64,000 nucleotides of DNA. It comes from Ophioderma brevispina. Its lineage: Eukaryota; Echinodermata; Ophiuroidea; Amphilepidida; Ophiodermatidae. A program made the translations under genes and the position numbers. Positions within the stretch are counted from its first letter, which is position 1. Every line of letters starts with the position of its first letter. Shown here piece after piece: positions 11,321-23,602 of the stretch. The notes beneath the pieces were generated by a model. The model was not told the origin of the DNA and made no database searches. It was given only the letters and a program-made list of their open reading frames with translations. The stretch is from NCBI GenBank assembly GCA_023653785.1, contig JAMKCH010058368.1:110906-174905 (forward strand), in the 5' to 3' direction.

Positions 11321-12544
11321 TTTGACACATTTATTGCCCTAGTCCCTGGACATGTTATCCGACAGTTTTTAATTTACACTGAGCGATTTTACCCGCGGTA
11401 AATTTCGGATTTAGAACGCTCATTTGGGATATCACTAAAATGACAAGCGAGCAACGATGGTCGTATTGACTGCACGGTGTGCATAGCGCCCTCGTATTTA
11501 AAGTTCAAACTTCGCTTTCAGCCGAGTTTTTGAGCTACTCACATTGCACATTGAGAAACTGAATAGTCTCCCATTGCGTTTGTCTACCGTCTCCGTGGGT
11601 TTCATTCTACATTGCCTTGTATTCCCCGTGTTAACAAAATTTTAAGTTTAAAAGATATTTAAATAGCCTACGAGAAATTAGCTTTAAAAAGTCGTCCAAA
11701 GTATAGAGAGGTAAAGTAATTTCGGCGTATTTTGTTGTCCATTTCTGTGGTGAATCGGTTCAACAAGAATCGGTACAATAGCTATATTATTCATGTAATG
11801 TTCACTATACCGTTTCCCACCGTTTTAACCAAAGAAAACCCGAATAAAATATTGTGCCAGTGTAGCTTTTAATTCAACGTTGAAGCATTCTGTTCCTATC
11901 AAATTAATAAACGAATTAATAATGAATACACGTGGAATAGTTAGAATTATACCTCACGACTCCACTCCCATTGTTCTACAACACGTATAGCAAATTAGCA
12001 AGCGTATAGTCGCCTTTTACATTTTTTTGCATTTTAAGTTCTTGTGTTTTATTTAGCTTTGGTAAGTAAGATTTTTAATTTGACAAGTAAGTATCAAATT
12101 TTTGGCTTTAATAATGAAAACAGCGAGAGTCAGATAAATTTTAAATTCTATCCAAGGTTAATGCACATCTCCGTATTTTCTTCATCCATTTCTATCGCTT
12201 GATAAATGACAAGTGGAAACGCGCGGAAGCAGCGAACGGAAGCGCGGGAAATTTCAGGAAATTGCCGCCGATAAAACACGCAGATATCGGTTGTAAAACT
12301 AAAGTGGACCTAAGTGGGTACTGCTCGTTTCTGTCAAAAATGATGATAGTCGCAAAGTGGGAAAAAGAGTAGAAATCGCCCTTTTTCGCTAGTGCAATAT
12401 TAAAATAATCCTCCGGGACTGGGCTGTGCAGTGGGCATTTAGGAGAAAGCACAGTAAGAGCACGGTGAAGGACTAATTGCTAATATTTTGGTTTATTAAT
12501 TATTTGAGTCTGATTTATGCGGACTGGCAAAACAAATGCAATTC
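11321..12544. other. no recognised gene; locally CpG-richer patches
   Basis: Two patches, around 11390-11640 and 12200-12300, have noticeably more CG dinucleotides than their surroundings (for example ACGCGCGGAAGCAGCGAACG). A - strand frame of 86 codons (12192-12452) crosses the second patch. Without a recognisable product, TATA/initiator pair or splice pattern, I do not call a promoter or an exon. Confidence 0.3.
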
Positions 12545-13067
12545 TAAACTTCTTAAAGCAATATTAGCACATTTCTTTGAAGAGAGCCCCCAATTTTTCA
12601 AAAAAAATTGAGATTTTTTACACGGTTGCATTGGTAACTGGCTAGTAAACTATACCTGTGAATGGTTAAGCTCGAAAATGTCTGTGTGTCACAAACGAAG
12701 GAATTTTGTAATTAGAATAATTATTATCGGGGATCCCGATAATAATTGAACGGCTGCTGGAAACGGCCTTCCAATGTGAAATAGCCGGGAAATAGCGCCA
12801 TGTACGTGTCTACCCTCATCCATTAGTTGTTTTATTGGTTCAGGCAAGTCAAGTTAGAGGTTATCTTCTCGAGGTGGCAATATTTCATCATGGACGGACA
12901 TAAACGTAGCATTTCCAGTTCTGCCGTTAAGTCCAATGATAAATACGCATTTCTTAGCATTCTCGTTCGCAGGTATAGTTTCCTAGACAAATACCAACGT
13001 AACTGTCAACTTTTAAAAATTGGGGGCGCTCTTCAAAAAATGTGCCATTATTGCTTTAAGGAATGTT
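12545..13067. mobile_element. fold-back element D
   Basis: Inverted arms of roughly 110 bp. The left arm reads CTTAAAGCAATATTAGCACA, then GAAGAGAGCCCCCAATTTTT, and ends with AAACTATACCTGTGAA. The right arm is the reverse complement with about 15-20% differences. The centre carries the palindrome at 12719-12747. No transposase is encoded. The 111-codon frame at 12827-13162 runs through the right arm and is probably incidental. Confidence 0.75.
12719..12747. repeat. 13-bp-arm perfect palindrome in element D
   Basis: The arm AATTATTATCGGG is followed by GAT and then the exact reverse complement. It could extrude as a short hairpin. Confidence 0.85.
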
Positions 13068-13130
13068 TTATAAAAAAGATCCATGTACTATTTTTTTTCA
13101 GGAAATGGAAAAAAAAGAGTTCTAGATTTG

Positions 13131-13620
13131 CATGCCTACACTCTAAATTTTGCAACGGATAATGTAGTTATGTACAAATGGTTGACACATTGGTTTTACC
13201 CTAATGATGCTATGTAGCCAAAAGAACGTTGAATAGACCTGTTTACAAACAGTGCTTATTATGACAAACGAATGTCAGCTTTTTATACAAATAATATGCC
13301 TTTGTATTTTGGGACACCTAATACATAGAGTCATATATGTCACTATACATATAGTTGTCCCGAAAATACAAGCATATACAACGCATATACACAATATTTA
13401 TTTGTATCTGTATAATAAGAACTGAACTTATATAAGCGCCTTCAGTTTTGACCCAAATGGTACCAATGATCATTTTTGTAAATCATATTATGACTTATTC
13501 GCAGTCTATACATAACATATTTATTCAAAGTTCTTTTGGCTACATATCATCAGATCACCAAATGGTTCAACCATATGTACACAACTACATGATCCGTTAC
13601 AAAATTATAGAGTATTGTGC
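13131..13620. mobile_element. fold-back element E
   Basis: The outer arms match well as reverse complements: on the left ATTTTGCAACGGATAATGTA, then ATGTACAAATGGTTGACACA and ATGTAGCCAAAAGAACGTTG. A second inner inverted pair (TGTATTTTGGGACA / TGTCCCGAAAATACA) lies at about 13300-13375. The intervening parts pair poorly. It lies about 60 bp from element D and does not share its sequence. Confidence 0.65.
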
Positions 13621-13770
13621 AATGTTCTTTACCTCGAATGCAATGGTTCGTTAAATCTGGAGAATTATGGATTTTACCTTCACATTATATATAAGCATCA
13701 CGATGTTTGTTTACAATCATATCCTAAATATAACCCTAATATAACCATACAATGTATCAAGAACGTAACA

Positions 13771-13850
13771 AGCGGGTGCCTGGAACGACCATGGCACCCG
13801 CTTTGAATGCACCCGCTTTGAATGCACCCGCTTTGAATGTCATGGCACCC
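13771..13850 (+). repeat. 15-bp tandem repeat, about 3 copies
   Basis: Three copies of GCACCCGCTTTGAAT at 13794-13838, preceded by the inverted word AGCGGGTGCC and followed by a broken copy. Confidence 0.8.
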
Positions 13851-14001
13851 GCATGACAACCTTTGAATGATTTCTTATACATTTTCTGTATTTACTGAGC
13901 TATTTTGATGCACTTGTATGTTTCGGTGGCTCCACATTAGCTAGGTTGGCCGCTCCACAATTTGCGACCTTGCTTGCTACGACCCTGTATAATACCATTA
14001 C

Positions 14002-14064
14002 CTTAACCCGAACCTTAACGCTAACCCGAATCGTAAACCCTAACCCTAAATCTTAACCCTAAAA
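14002..14064 (-). repeat. degenerate interstitial telomere-like tract
   Basis: About 60 bp of CTTAACCC, CTAACCC and CCCTAACCCTAAA words, i.e. degenerate (TTAGGG)n read on the - strand. Two to three units are exact and the rest carry single substitutions. Flanking DNA is ordinary, so this is an internal tract and not a chromosome end. Confidence 0.65.
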
Positions 14065-14426
14065 TTTCGTGATTATGATTTTGTGATATACTGTATACAC
14101 ACTGTAAATCTGTTGGGTAAAAGTGGTGTTGGGCAAAAACCTTGCTGTTGGCCAAAAATGGTCGGTTGCTCACCGAGCGATAATGAAATCTGCACTGCAT
14201 AATTTTGTGATATCTCATTGCCAGTATGTGTTTGGTCTGATAACAAAAGATTTTAGGCCTACAATATCTGAATATTTTTTATAATTGCATAAAATTATAT
14301 TGACCAATTATGTTGATTACAATTTTAACACAAATTTTGTGTCTGTTGATATTTGAACCAACGTTGGTTCAAATATCAACCCATTTTATCCAACAGATTT
14401 GCAGTGCATATACTTGAAAGTAGAAG

Positions 14427-14771
14427 CACTGTAAAATAATGTCTTGGCAATAGACATGTCATGTGAAGCCAGTTTTTAGACACGTCTCTAGCCACAGAGT
14501 TATTTCTCTATGCACGACATGTCCAGACGTCACGTGTCTGCAGTGCAAGACACTCAAACATAAGTCATGTTTTTATGAGAAACACTTCAGATTCGTTAAA
14601 CGTGTCTTTGAAGCCATTCTTATGACATGGCCTGATGGACAACATGTCTTCGTGACTAAAGTGTGCTTTCGTTTACTTTGTTTTTTCTATTTTCTTGTAT
14701 TTCTATTGCTGAAGAAATGTCAATTGACAAGACACGTATTAAGTATGACATCAAGATAAAATTTTACAGTG
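14427..14771. mobile_element. MITE family A, copy 2
   Basis: Ends CACTGTAAAAT and ATTTTACAGTG. Internally it carries ATGTCTTGGCAATAGACATG on the left and, on the right, GACAAGACACGT followed by TATGACATCAAGATAAAATT, matching the ends of copies 1 and 3. The middle contains many GACATGTC/AGACACGT words. The 98-codon + strand frame at 14463-14759 lies wholly inside the element and shows no transposase motif. Confidence 0.75.
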
Positions 14772-15898
14772 AGCGAAATGACAAAACACAATTTTCTCTG
14801 GTTTTGGTCTTAAAGGGACAGGAGGAGACTTTTTGAGGTAACAAATTTCTCTCAATTTGCACTTGATGTCATACTATAAGGCTAACGGTTCAGATGATAC
14901 ACAAATAAACACCCGCAATCCTTTTAAAAAAAGCCATGCCTTATTAAAAAATAGAATGTAAAATCGATTTGGTCCGATTTATGCATTTGAAATGAATGAA
15001 TAATAATATGAAGCATGAAGTAATAATCTCATTTTATGCCGAAAACAAGCAATGTTGTTTAAAATATGGTAAGTGTACATGTGTGTTTTTATGCTTGAAA
15101 AGGAAGAAAGAAAGTTATAGAAGTTAAAACCCAAGAAAAGATTGTTACTTCGCGCTTCATATTACTTCATTCATTTCAAATGGCATAATCGTACCAATTG
15201 GTTTTGCAATTCTCTTTTTTTTTATGAAGCGTTCTTTTGTACTATATATCGGATAAGAATGAATTAATTGCAAATGAAAACTTATTAATCTGGTTTTAAA
15301 GGCATACCTAACTAACAAAAAGCCATGCATATAATTTTATTTTGACAAGCTTGTTTAACAGTTTTTGGGACACACTGCATCATAAAAATCATATTGCTAC
15401 AAAGTGAAAAATCAATCGTCAAGTCAGATTGGACCATTTTGTATTTTATTTGACAAAATGAACTGGCATCCAATGTTGACATGCGATTTTCCCATGCTTC
15501 AGGAAATGGTCCTAATATATTATGCAATGTACAAGTGACAACACCAATGGTTTCAAAATGTCGCCTAACAGTTTAGCCATTAATCATCAGCGGTGGACAC
15601 TGATGGTTCAAATGTGTTCTTCCTCCAGGAACCGCTTTCAAACCATACAGAAGAATTGAGCTTTGGAAAAACGAAAGAAATATGATATCACTTTATCTTC
15701 GTTCTTGTTACTGTCTTAATTAAGCATAGCTCTTGGGGTTTGCATGCACACTCCATGGCCTGTGATGGGCCATCTGCGAAGTCATCTTAATAAAAAAAAC
15801 ATGTGGCTGACAGTTTACCAATTTGACTCCAACTTACGGAGGGTTTGGGAAAAGAAATGGGAATGTAGGAGAATGTACCGTAACTTGTACCACCTCTA
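14772..15898. other. no recognised feature
   Basis: AT-rich DNA without a recognisable exon or transposon. A loose similarity exists between 14935-15050 (ATGCATTTGAAATGAATGAA, ATGAAGCATGAAGTAATA) and the reverse complement of 15150-15190, suggesting another weak inverted repeat of about 250 bp. Confidence 0.35.
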
Positions 15899-16326
15899 CA
15901 CTGTAAAAATCGCGTCTTGACTAAAGTGCCTTACATTGAGACATGTCTTTAACAAAATATGGTGCAGGCCTAACAAGTGCCTTGTCTCACACAAGTTGAT
16001 ACAACCTATAAGATTATGCTTTGAAGCCAGATTTGAGACGTGCCCCGCTAGGTCGCAAAATCATGTCTGCATGCAAGACGTGTCTAGTTTGCGTGCCTAG
16101 CAAAGACGCGAGGTCGTGTCTCTGTACAGGATACTTTTACTTTGTAAGACACGTCCTATGAAGCCAGATTTTGAGTCTTCTGCCTAGACATGACTCACAG
16201 GAGGACATATCTAAATTGAAGAATGTTTTGTGGATATGTCTTCATCCATGACACACGTAATGTTTTCTGTTATGGAAGACGTGTCCAAAGACAAGACACG
16301 ATCGTCAAGATAAGATTTTTACAGAG
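15899..16326. mobile_element. MITE family A, copy 3
   Basis: Left end CACTGTAAAAATCGCGTCTT; right end, as its reverse complement, CTCTGTAAAAATCTTATCTT. About fifteen AGACAYGTCT-like words fill the interior. Longer than copy 1, with a different centre, which is typical of a MITE family with variable internal sequence. Confidence 0.75.
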
Positions 16327-17515
16327 TTTGGAAGACTTAAGTTTTTCATAAGGGGTATAGATTACAGATGGAATAGGTCCTTGGTAACTTCATCCCCCCG
16401 GAAGATGTAGATAAAGTGTGCCCCAGGGAGTATGGATTACAGATGGAATTGCCCAATGCACCAAATGAGTCTCCACTTGTATTTGAATATTCTTATTAGT
16501 ACCGAGTTTAAGTCCAATTTGCAATTTGGGTGGCTAACAAAATTATATACAAATAGTTTTATTTGTATAAAGGAATGTTTCTTTTTGAATCACATTCCTA
16601 AAATTATAGCTGTCGCTTTAAAAAAGAACGGGTAAACCTTTGAGAAGATCGATCAAAGATTCCATTCCTCAAACTACCCACACTGAGTATGTTATCAGCT
16701 TCACGAAGAAAAAAGATAGCGCCAAGGTGTTTTCACTAGTCAGCCCGTCATACAATTTTACTGCTATCTTCATTAGACAGCAATTTATCTTCGCCGTAGC
16801 TCTCTTCATGTTTTTAGCTTATGTCCTGGGAGAAAGGAAGGAATACAGGAATACAGGAATTAGGTGCAGGAGAGAGGTGTCAGGTTCGGTACAGATTCGA
16901 ACCGACCAGGCCCGTGGCCGGGGATGGCAATCGCCGCTGTTGCGCATGGCCAGGCCAGCGATTCGGGACTAAATATGTTCGTTTGTGGGTTTTTGTAGTC
17001 CATGGGAGGGTGGAGGGTCAGTCATGGGTGCACAAAATGCGGGAGCAGTGAACACTGATTCTGGGAAATAATGAGCAGAATTGGGGAATAACACCCAAGT
17101 GGATAAAGAAAAGGCAGTGAGGTAAAAAGGATGAAAAATGACATGAAGAGACACTTAAAAACGCTTCATACCATGAAGCTATGTATTACTATGGTACATC
17201 TAAACACTTAACATATCTTAATCTGACTTTTACTAGACCTGCAAGTGTAAGTGGGGAAAGTTTAAGCTCAACACAGATAAAACGCGTTTAAAAAGCTTGA
17301 AAATTTGTTTAAAAAAAAGAGTTTTACAAAAGTTTTAACGGGTGAAACGGAACATTTTTCATTTCACACAGTAAACAACTTGTTAAAACTTTTAAACAAC
17401 TATTTAAACTTTTTAAACAGCGTTTTCTTTGTGAAGGAAGAAAAAAAATGTGTAACCCTGGGGTCAGTTAATATTCAATGCTATACTTCAGTAAATTACT
17501 TTCGTTTCAGTAAAC
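16327..17515. other. no recognised gene
   Basis: The + strand frame at 16640-16972 (110 codons) is the longest. A GC-richer patch at about 16880-16970 has no recognisable motif. 17280-17450 is rich in TTTAAAC words. Confidence 0.35.
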
Positions 17516-18083
17516 AGGCCGCGCTATCTTCAGTAGATAGCATTATCGTTATCTTCAATAGTCAATACTATATAATTATTTTCAGTACCGTCATCATACT
17601 TAATGCTATATACTTAACGATATCGCCAGTAGGTGACACTTAATTACTTAAAGTTACCTTCAGGCAACAACACTTGATACTATAATGAACTACATGCATT
17701 AGACTGCTGCCATCATTGTCAACACTATACTAGGTAGCATTTAATGCTATTGTAGATAGATAGCAATAATGCTATTCAGTAAATAGCACAACACGTAATG
17801 CTATGTTTAAAAAAAGGTTTTCACTTAATATTATCTTTAGTATAGGGTGTCCATAAAAATATTATATAAAGATTTGGATTTGTAATCAAAGTAATAGGCC
17901 TTTTGATTTTTGTTCACTTGATTATGCATTCAATATAATACATTCTTTGACAGTGCCACCATTCCAAACATGTCCTCGTTTCACTTTCTTCTGTTATACA
18001 ATTTCCCCTTCAAAACACTGCATAATGAGTTAAAATATTGATTAGTTTTGAAGTACCTATAGCACCAAATTGAAATGACTCGT

Positions 18084-18114
<31 letters not shown>

Positions 18115-18875
18115 ATTTATTCAACACAAAAACAGAATACAATAACAAGCACTACAAAATTAGCCAATACGGTAATAAAGTGTAATTAAAGTGTAATTAT
18201 ATTGACATTGCAAGTGACCACTTATTATTTTGAGAGCATAGAAATGTACGATATTCAACTTCACAAAGTAGAATTTTTTGTATGCACACGCTTCATTATG
18301 GGAGAACAAAACGTTAATAAAACCTCAAAAATGTCTATACTGTAACTTCAAGTATAATTTTGTCCAAGTCACCTACTCTCATAAAGGAGAAAACAAGCAA
18401 GAGAACGGAACTTGAAAATTGACAGAAATGGAGAGAAAATATTTATCTTTTATTTCCTTAGAAAACCAAATAAATTATATCGCACCGTATTTAAGTGATG
18501 ATATTTTTCTACATGTAACCTTTTGGATCACCCTGTATATAAAGCTCAATGCTATTTTGCAATAGATAACAATCCGTGCTATCTACAGTAGATAACACTA
18601 TAGCTTAATGCTACCTCCAACAAATGGTACTAAAATATTACGTCATTACCGGTAAATAAAAATCAATAGCCTCGTATAGGCTTATGTAGGTAGAACTTAA
18701 TTCTCTTGATGTTAATGCTATCTATAGTAGATAACATAATATATTCAGACGATAGCGCGTATACGACTTCCGGTATAGATATAGCACTAAAAAAATCATG
18801 CTATAGATGCGAATTTTTTAGAATTTCTATACCATCTTTAGCATTTAAAAGCTATTTTAGTGGATAGTGTGCATT
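17516..18875. repeat. AT-rich region with clustered GCTAT-N-ATAGC words
   Basis: Two clusters (17516-17815 and 18545-18875) are built from words such as AATGCTAT, CTATCTTCAGTAGATAG, GCTATCTACAGTAGATAA and ATGCTATCTATAGTAGATAA, spaced about 20-60 bp apart. The palindrome at 18576-18598 has 11-nt arms with one mismatch. The clusters resemble the isolated palindromes at 4.74 kb and 24.98 kb. No coding sequence was recognised. Confidence 0.6.
18086..18200 (-). repeat. (ATCA)n tract, possible LINE 3' tail
   Basis: Six to seven tandem ATCA units are followed by AATTTATTCAACACAAAAAC. Read on the - strand this gives ...TTGAATAAATTTGATTGATTG, the same style of terminus as the CR1/L2-like LINE ending at 29335 (AATAAATATTGATTGATT). 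The body upstream on the - strand has no recognisable coding sequence. Confidence 0.35.
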
Positions 18876-20080
18876 TCTTGTTATGATATTTTCAATTGAT
18901 TGTGGTAGTTAAATCATACAACAACCAATACCTTTTCCTGCATGAGAACAAGATATTGTAAGTTTCCTGTGACGACACCTGACATAAAAGTTAGGGGCAT
19001 TTCCAAACTACTGGACATGCACACACGTTGTCTTACTAGGCGACACCCATACGAGACGTGTTATAACTTGATAACATCTTACATACGAAACTGTATTTCT
19101 GACCAAATAAGACGTATTCCTATATACAACCAAATTTAAAAATAACAAAGGTCTATTATACCTCATAACGAAATGGCAGAACAAGTCCAAACGCGTATAT
19201 TTTAGACGTATCTCAAAGGAGATGGACCTTATATTGGTTCCTAAAAATTGGTGGAAATCATCATGCCTTCGTGTCTTGATGTAAGACACTCGCATAATGC
19301 AAAAAAAGACATGTCCCTTACACTGAAGTGTCTTTCGGCTATCGATTCAAAAACATGCAGCCTTAGCTAAAATATGACTTCGTTGAAGAGATACTGATAA
19401 GATGAAGACTGACGTGCTAAGAAGCAAACTTGGGAATGTTCTATGCATTCGTGTTGTCGATGGTTCGCGTACCTTTCTCAAACTTACGATGACTGTGATA
19501 AGCAAAATAGTGTATGGGTCTCACAAGAGAATTCTATGAAGACAAATTCATAGATCTGTTTACAAATATGTTAGTGTTACAAAATGGTGAGTCGAAGCCA
19601 TTTTTTCTCGAAAATTTATATACCCGCTGAGGCAAACCATGCATCCACCCCGTTTCGCAACCGTTAGGCCATGCACGGTACGGGCGTGGATCTAGTCGAA
19701 AAGTTTTTCCAAAAATGGTTGATTTCTTGCATGATTTTTTCATCATTTACCGGCTTTTACCTCATTTTTTGGGGCGCCCTGCCCCCTTTTCCCCATATTG
19801 GCTACGCCATACCCAAAATACTCAATTCCGATGTCTCACTTGAATTGTATTTGTTTTGAAATAAGCTTAAAGAGCGTTTATTAGATACACAGATACAAAT
19901 AGACCATAGTGTATACAGGTTCATATATAGGCTTACAGGAAGTCGGGTAAGATTGCGTATAGGTAGTCAAATAAATTAGATCTTTAACCAAGTTCTTTCA
20001 AAAGAAAAGGGGTTCAGCTCAAATATATGCGCTGATGTAAACCGTGCAATGATGACGCGTTTAACTGAGGCGTTTTAACA
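18876..20080. other. no recognised gene; scattered family-A-like words
   Basis: 18990-19345 has several AGACACG, GTCTTGATGTAAGACAC and AGACATGTC words like those in MITE family A, but I could not define paired ends. The rest is unremarkable. Confidence 0.3.
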
Positions 20081-20360
20081 ATGATTTATTGCTCATCATC
20101 TAACCATTAATATTCCAAACGTGGCATTTAGTTTCTAAAATACAAAGTGTTTAGGTTCTAAATGTGATTGGAAATTAAACACATGCGTGTTGAAGTTAGA
20201 AACACCTACATGCCTAACGCGTCTGAAAGTGTTACAATCAAGAGTTTAGTTTTATACACAAGCGTTCAACTTCTAAACATATTGTGTTAAGAACTAACCA
20301 CATTGTGTTTATAGAAAGTAAATGTCAAGTTTAGAATAATGTTTAGGTGATTAGCAATCC
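20081..20360. mobile_element. fold-back element F
   Basis: Diverged inverted arms: left ATTGCTCATCATCTAACCAT, then GTGGCATTTAGTTTCTAAAA and AGTGTTTAGGTTCTAAATGT; the right reverse complement has ATTGCTAATCACCTAAACAT, then TTGACATTTACTTTCTATAA. The whole is rich in GTTTAGAA/TTCTAAAC. No coding sequence. Confidence 0.55.
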
Positions 20361-20599
20361 TGGTTATAAACACCTCATTTGAAGGCATTGCTGTCGCAAG
20401 GTTTTAGGCCATATAGCCTATATCATAATTGTGAAAGAATTTTAGTAATATCATACCAAAATTACAAGTTTGGCAAGTTGAACGTAGCGACAAGGCCGAA
20501 GATCACACGGTACACCTTTAAAATACGCAAGCCTGAAAAAAAATTCAATTTTCGCTTCTTTTTTGTAAAAGATAAAATCTGTTAACCGTTTTTACAATT

Positions 20600-20774
20600 C
20601 CTACAATGCAATGCTATCTTCACTGGTTTCTAACGAGTCCAGACTCGTGTGACGGGAAGAATACGGGAAGACGAACTCTTGGGAACTCCTACACCACTTT
20701 CCTAAAAGTGTGTCTCTCTCTATCTATGCTCAAGTTTAGACTCGTTGGAAACCAGTGATCGCATTGCATTATGG
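20600..20774. mobile_element. fold-back element G
   Basis: Arms of about 38 bp: left ATGCAATGCTATCTTCACTG, then GTTTCTAACGAGTC; right GACTCGTTGGAAACCAGTGA, then TCGCATTGCATTATGG. The loop of about 90 bp is non-repetitive. A short non-autonomous element or stem-loop. Confidence 0.75.
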
Positions 20775-21226
20775 GATCTTTGAAATGACGCATTATATAG
20801 CCTATTTTCCATGAAACGCGGTATGCTCTTGAGAGCCCATGAGTGTCACAAGGGTGGACTGATATTGCCAAAACTGTCGCATTCTTTTTTTTTCAAAACA
20901 TCTTTCGTCATGACATGTTTTTCACAAAGCTTAATCTCTTTTGCTGCGAGAATACCAATCTGAAATGTATATAGTGTCGAAATGTGATATACTGTCATTA
21001 GAGGTGTAACGAAACATGGGTTGTCAATGTTATGATCTGTTTAGTAATCAAGATCAAAATACCACTTTTGAGATTTCTCTTTAAAAGTCTTATACTTTTG
21101 GTGGCATCTTGTCGGCGTGCGTTTGGCTAAGTAAAATGGCTGAAAAAACTACCATCAATACTTTGTGGAAAAATACTGGTAACTTTAGAAGCTTTAAGTT
21201 ACGCTCTCTTATTTTTGCCCATTCAT
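20775..21226. other. no recognised feature
   Basis: AT-rich sequence without recognised motif. Confidence 0.4.
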
Positions 21227-21315
21227 ACAAACACACACACACACACACACACATACACACACACACACACACACACATACACACACACACACATACACAC
21301 ACACACATACACACA

Positions 21316-21364
<49 letters not shown>

Positions 21365-21605
21365 ACACACACATACATACACATAAGTGCGTATATACAT
21401 ACGTACATACATCTATACATACACATACACATACATAGGCCTACATACTCATACATACATAACATACATACATACATACATACAACATACATACATACAT
21501 ACATACATACATACATACATACATACATACATAATACATACATACATACATACATACATACAGTACATACATACATACATACAACATACATACATACAAC
21601 ACATG
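21227..21605. repeat. compound (CA)n / (CACATA)n / (CATA)n microsatellite
   Basis: Nearly 380 bp of CA-type repeats: first (AC)n with regular ATAC interruptions, then a long (ATAC)n block with a few single-base slips. All frames through it (up to 134 codons on +, 122 on -) encode only His/Thr/Ile or Cys/Val/Met repeats and are artefacts of the tract. Confidence 0.97.
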
Positions 21606-23230
21606 TTTTGTATGTATAGGCCTACATCAATAGGTTACTGGTTCACAGCAAAGAACGTAAAATGGCAATCGATCTTCAGGTGAGGCCATGCAAAAATGTT
21701 GGCCTCAATCCATACCATAAAAAAGTGGTATTGAATAAACGTGCAACCTCACCGGGTGAATAAAATCGGCGAAAACGTGTATTGAAGTGACACAAATAAA
21801 AATCACACTATAACTCGAAGAATACATGAGGTATGAAGAAAAATATTGACTATATATGCATGCGGGGATTGGTGAAAACAATATTATCCCGAGGTGATCT
21901 AAAGATCGTACGTCTACCACTACAAGGTCGTTTAAAATAAATTTCGTGATACTACCACTTTATGTTTTGTTTATATTTAAGATATCATCCTTGAGAAAAG
22001 GCAATTGACACAATTCAAGTTCATCTCGATCGTGCGTTTTGGTGTTAACTGCTTGTACCACAATGTCCCATATACTATAAGGGGGAGGTCATTATTTACG
22101 CCAAGGGGGTTGGAATGAAAATTCAAGAGGGAATGCATAATTTTTTGAATGGAAACGAAGGGGAATGTGAAAGTTTTGGCCGAAAATCCTCATCCCCGGC
22201 GCAAATAATCTACGTCAGATTCGAACACATGAACGATCAAGATTAATACAAACATTCATTGTTTAAAAAGCTAATAAGTATCCATGTAGTGGATCACGAA
22301 ATCCCCTTTAACTTCAATGTGTCTGCGTGCGCATGCGATTTGATACCGGCAGGCAATAACACACTTTGAAGTTCAGAAAAAATACTCCTCATGCAAGACA
22401 TATGATTCAAAAGTCAAACAATGGGCATACATAATTATTTATGGTCGAAGGTTATCAAGGGATCCACTAAAGGTCATTCATTTGTGTTTGACCATTTTTT
22501 TTTGCTTTTACTTTTAGATGATTTTTCAAGTAACCTTTTATCTAGCTGCTAGTACTTCATCTCGTAAGATGTGCAAGACGTCTTGAAAGTGTATCCATTA
22601 AGATAAGGCCATGTGTAATTTTGCAAATTTGCAATTACATCATTTTTAATACTTAACCATAAGGTCGTTTCATTGGAATATCTGATCGCTTTCATATACT
22701 TAGCATATTTATAGGCTGCAACAAGGCAGTTGTAATTTGAGGTCAAAGGGCATAAAGAGCTTTCTAGGGTCCCAAATCACCAAACTTCGTGTACTTTTCC
22801 ACCATAATCCTGACCCAAGCAAAGACAAAAGTAAAATTACAAGTTGTGTGTTATCAGAATGTGTCCCAGTGTTCAAAAAATGTTATACAATTTGGCGTTT
22901 TATGTTGTGCTACATATTCACGTGAGATAGAACATGCGGAATGGACTTTGAGCCTCAAACAAATTTTTTACGTTGCTTTTTAGACATTATTAAAATTATC
23001 TCACCTTGCCATCGTTTTATGTCTCGCATCATTTCTATTCTAAGATTATATTTTAAAACTCAAGACCAATTATGACCAAGTTCAGAAGTTTTTGACAAGA
23101 AACGTTTCAATTCAAGCGTAGTAAGTCTCCCTTTAAAAAACATCAACTTTCTCCTGAAGCGCAATAGTTTCTAAATTTGTTTTTTTCAAACACTGAAAAT
23201 CTTCTCGCCTCCTTTATGATCAATTCCCAA
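21606..23230. other. no recognised feature
   Basis: No exon, transposon domain or strong repeat recognised. 22075-22190 is a G-rich patch (GGGGGAGGTC, CCAAGGGGGTTGG). Confidence 0.4.
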
Positions 23231-23602
23231 TAATGCGCACCCTCAGATATGCAAAAAAAGGTAGTTAAAGGCGACATTTCCTCCCGGTGATCCGATCCAT
23301 TCATGGCTGATTTGCTGATTTCGTGATCAGAGATACACCTTTTTGCTAGTTTTGGAAGTTTCCCTAAAAAGTGCCGTTTTGTTGATTTTGCTAACTTTAT
23401 CTCCGCAAAATCGACTGTTGAAACGCGTTTTTTTTCGCAATACGAGTATGGGTATTTTAGAGCGATATGGGACTGGTGAAAAATGCTGAAATCATGAAAT
23501 CACCAATCTGCAATGAATCCGACCAATGCGCCGGGAGGAATGTCGCCTGAAACTTCAATTTTAACCTTTTGCATATCTTTGAAATGTGCCTTCATCAGTG
23601 CG
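23231..23602. mobile_element. fold-back element H
   Basis: Inverted arms of about 100 bp: left GATATGCAAAAAAAGGTAGT, then GGCGACATTTCCTCCCGGTG; right, as reverse complement, GATATGCAAAAGGTTAAAAT, then GGCGACATTCCTCCCGGCG. The centre of about 150 bp is unpaired. Non-autonomous; no target-site duplication seen. Confidence 0.75.

Noticed and set aside
12192..12452. 86-codon - strand frame across a CpG-richer patch, possible first exon
   Set aside because: No recognisable product, splice donor context or core-promoter pair; base composition alone is not enough.
19645..19675. Reverse-strand TGGCCTAACGG, identical to the SINE A box at 48.7 kb
   Set aside because: No B box within 40-60 bp and no shared flank with the SINE; probably chance.
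21215..21619. Open frames of 109-134 codons in both strands
   Set aside because: They translate the (CA)n/(CATA)n microsatellite only.
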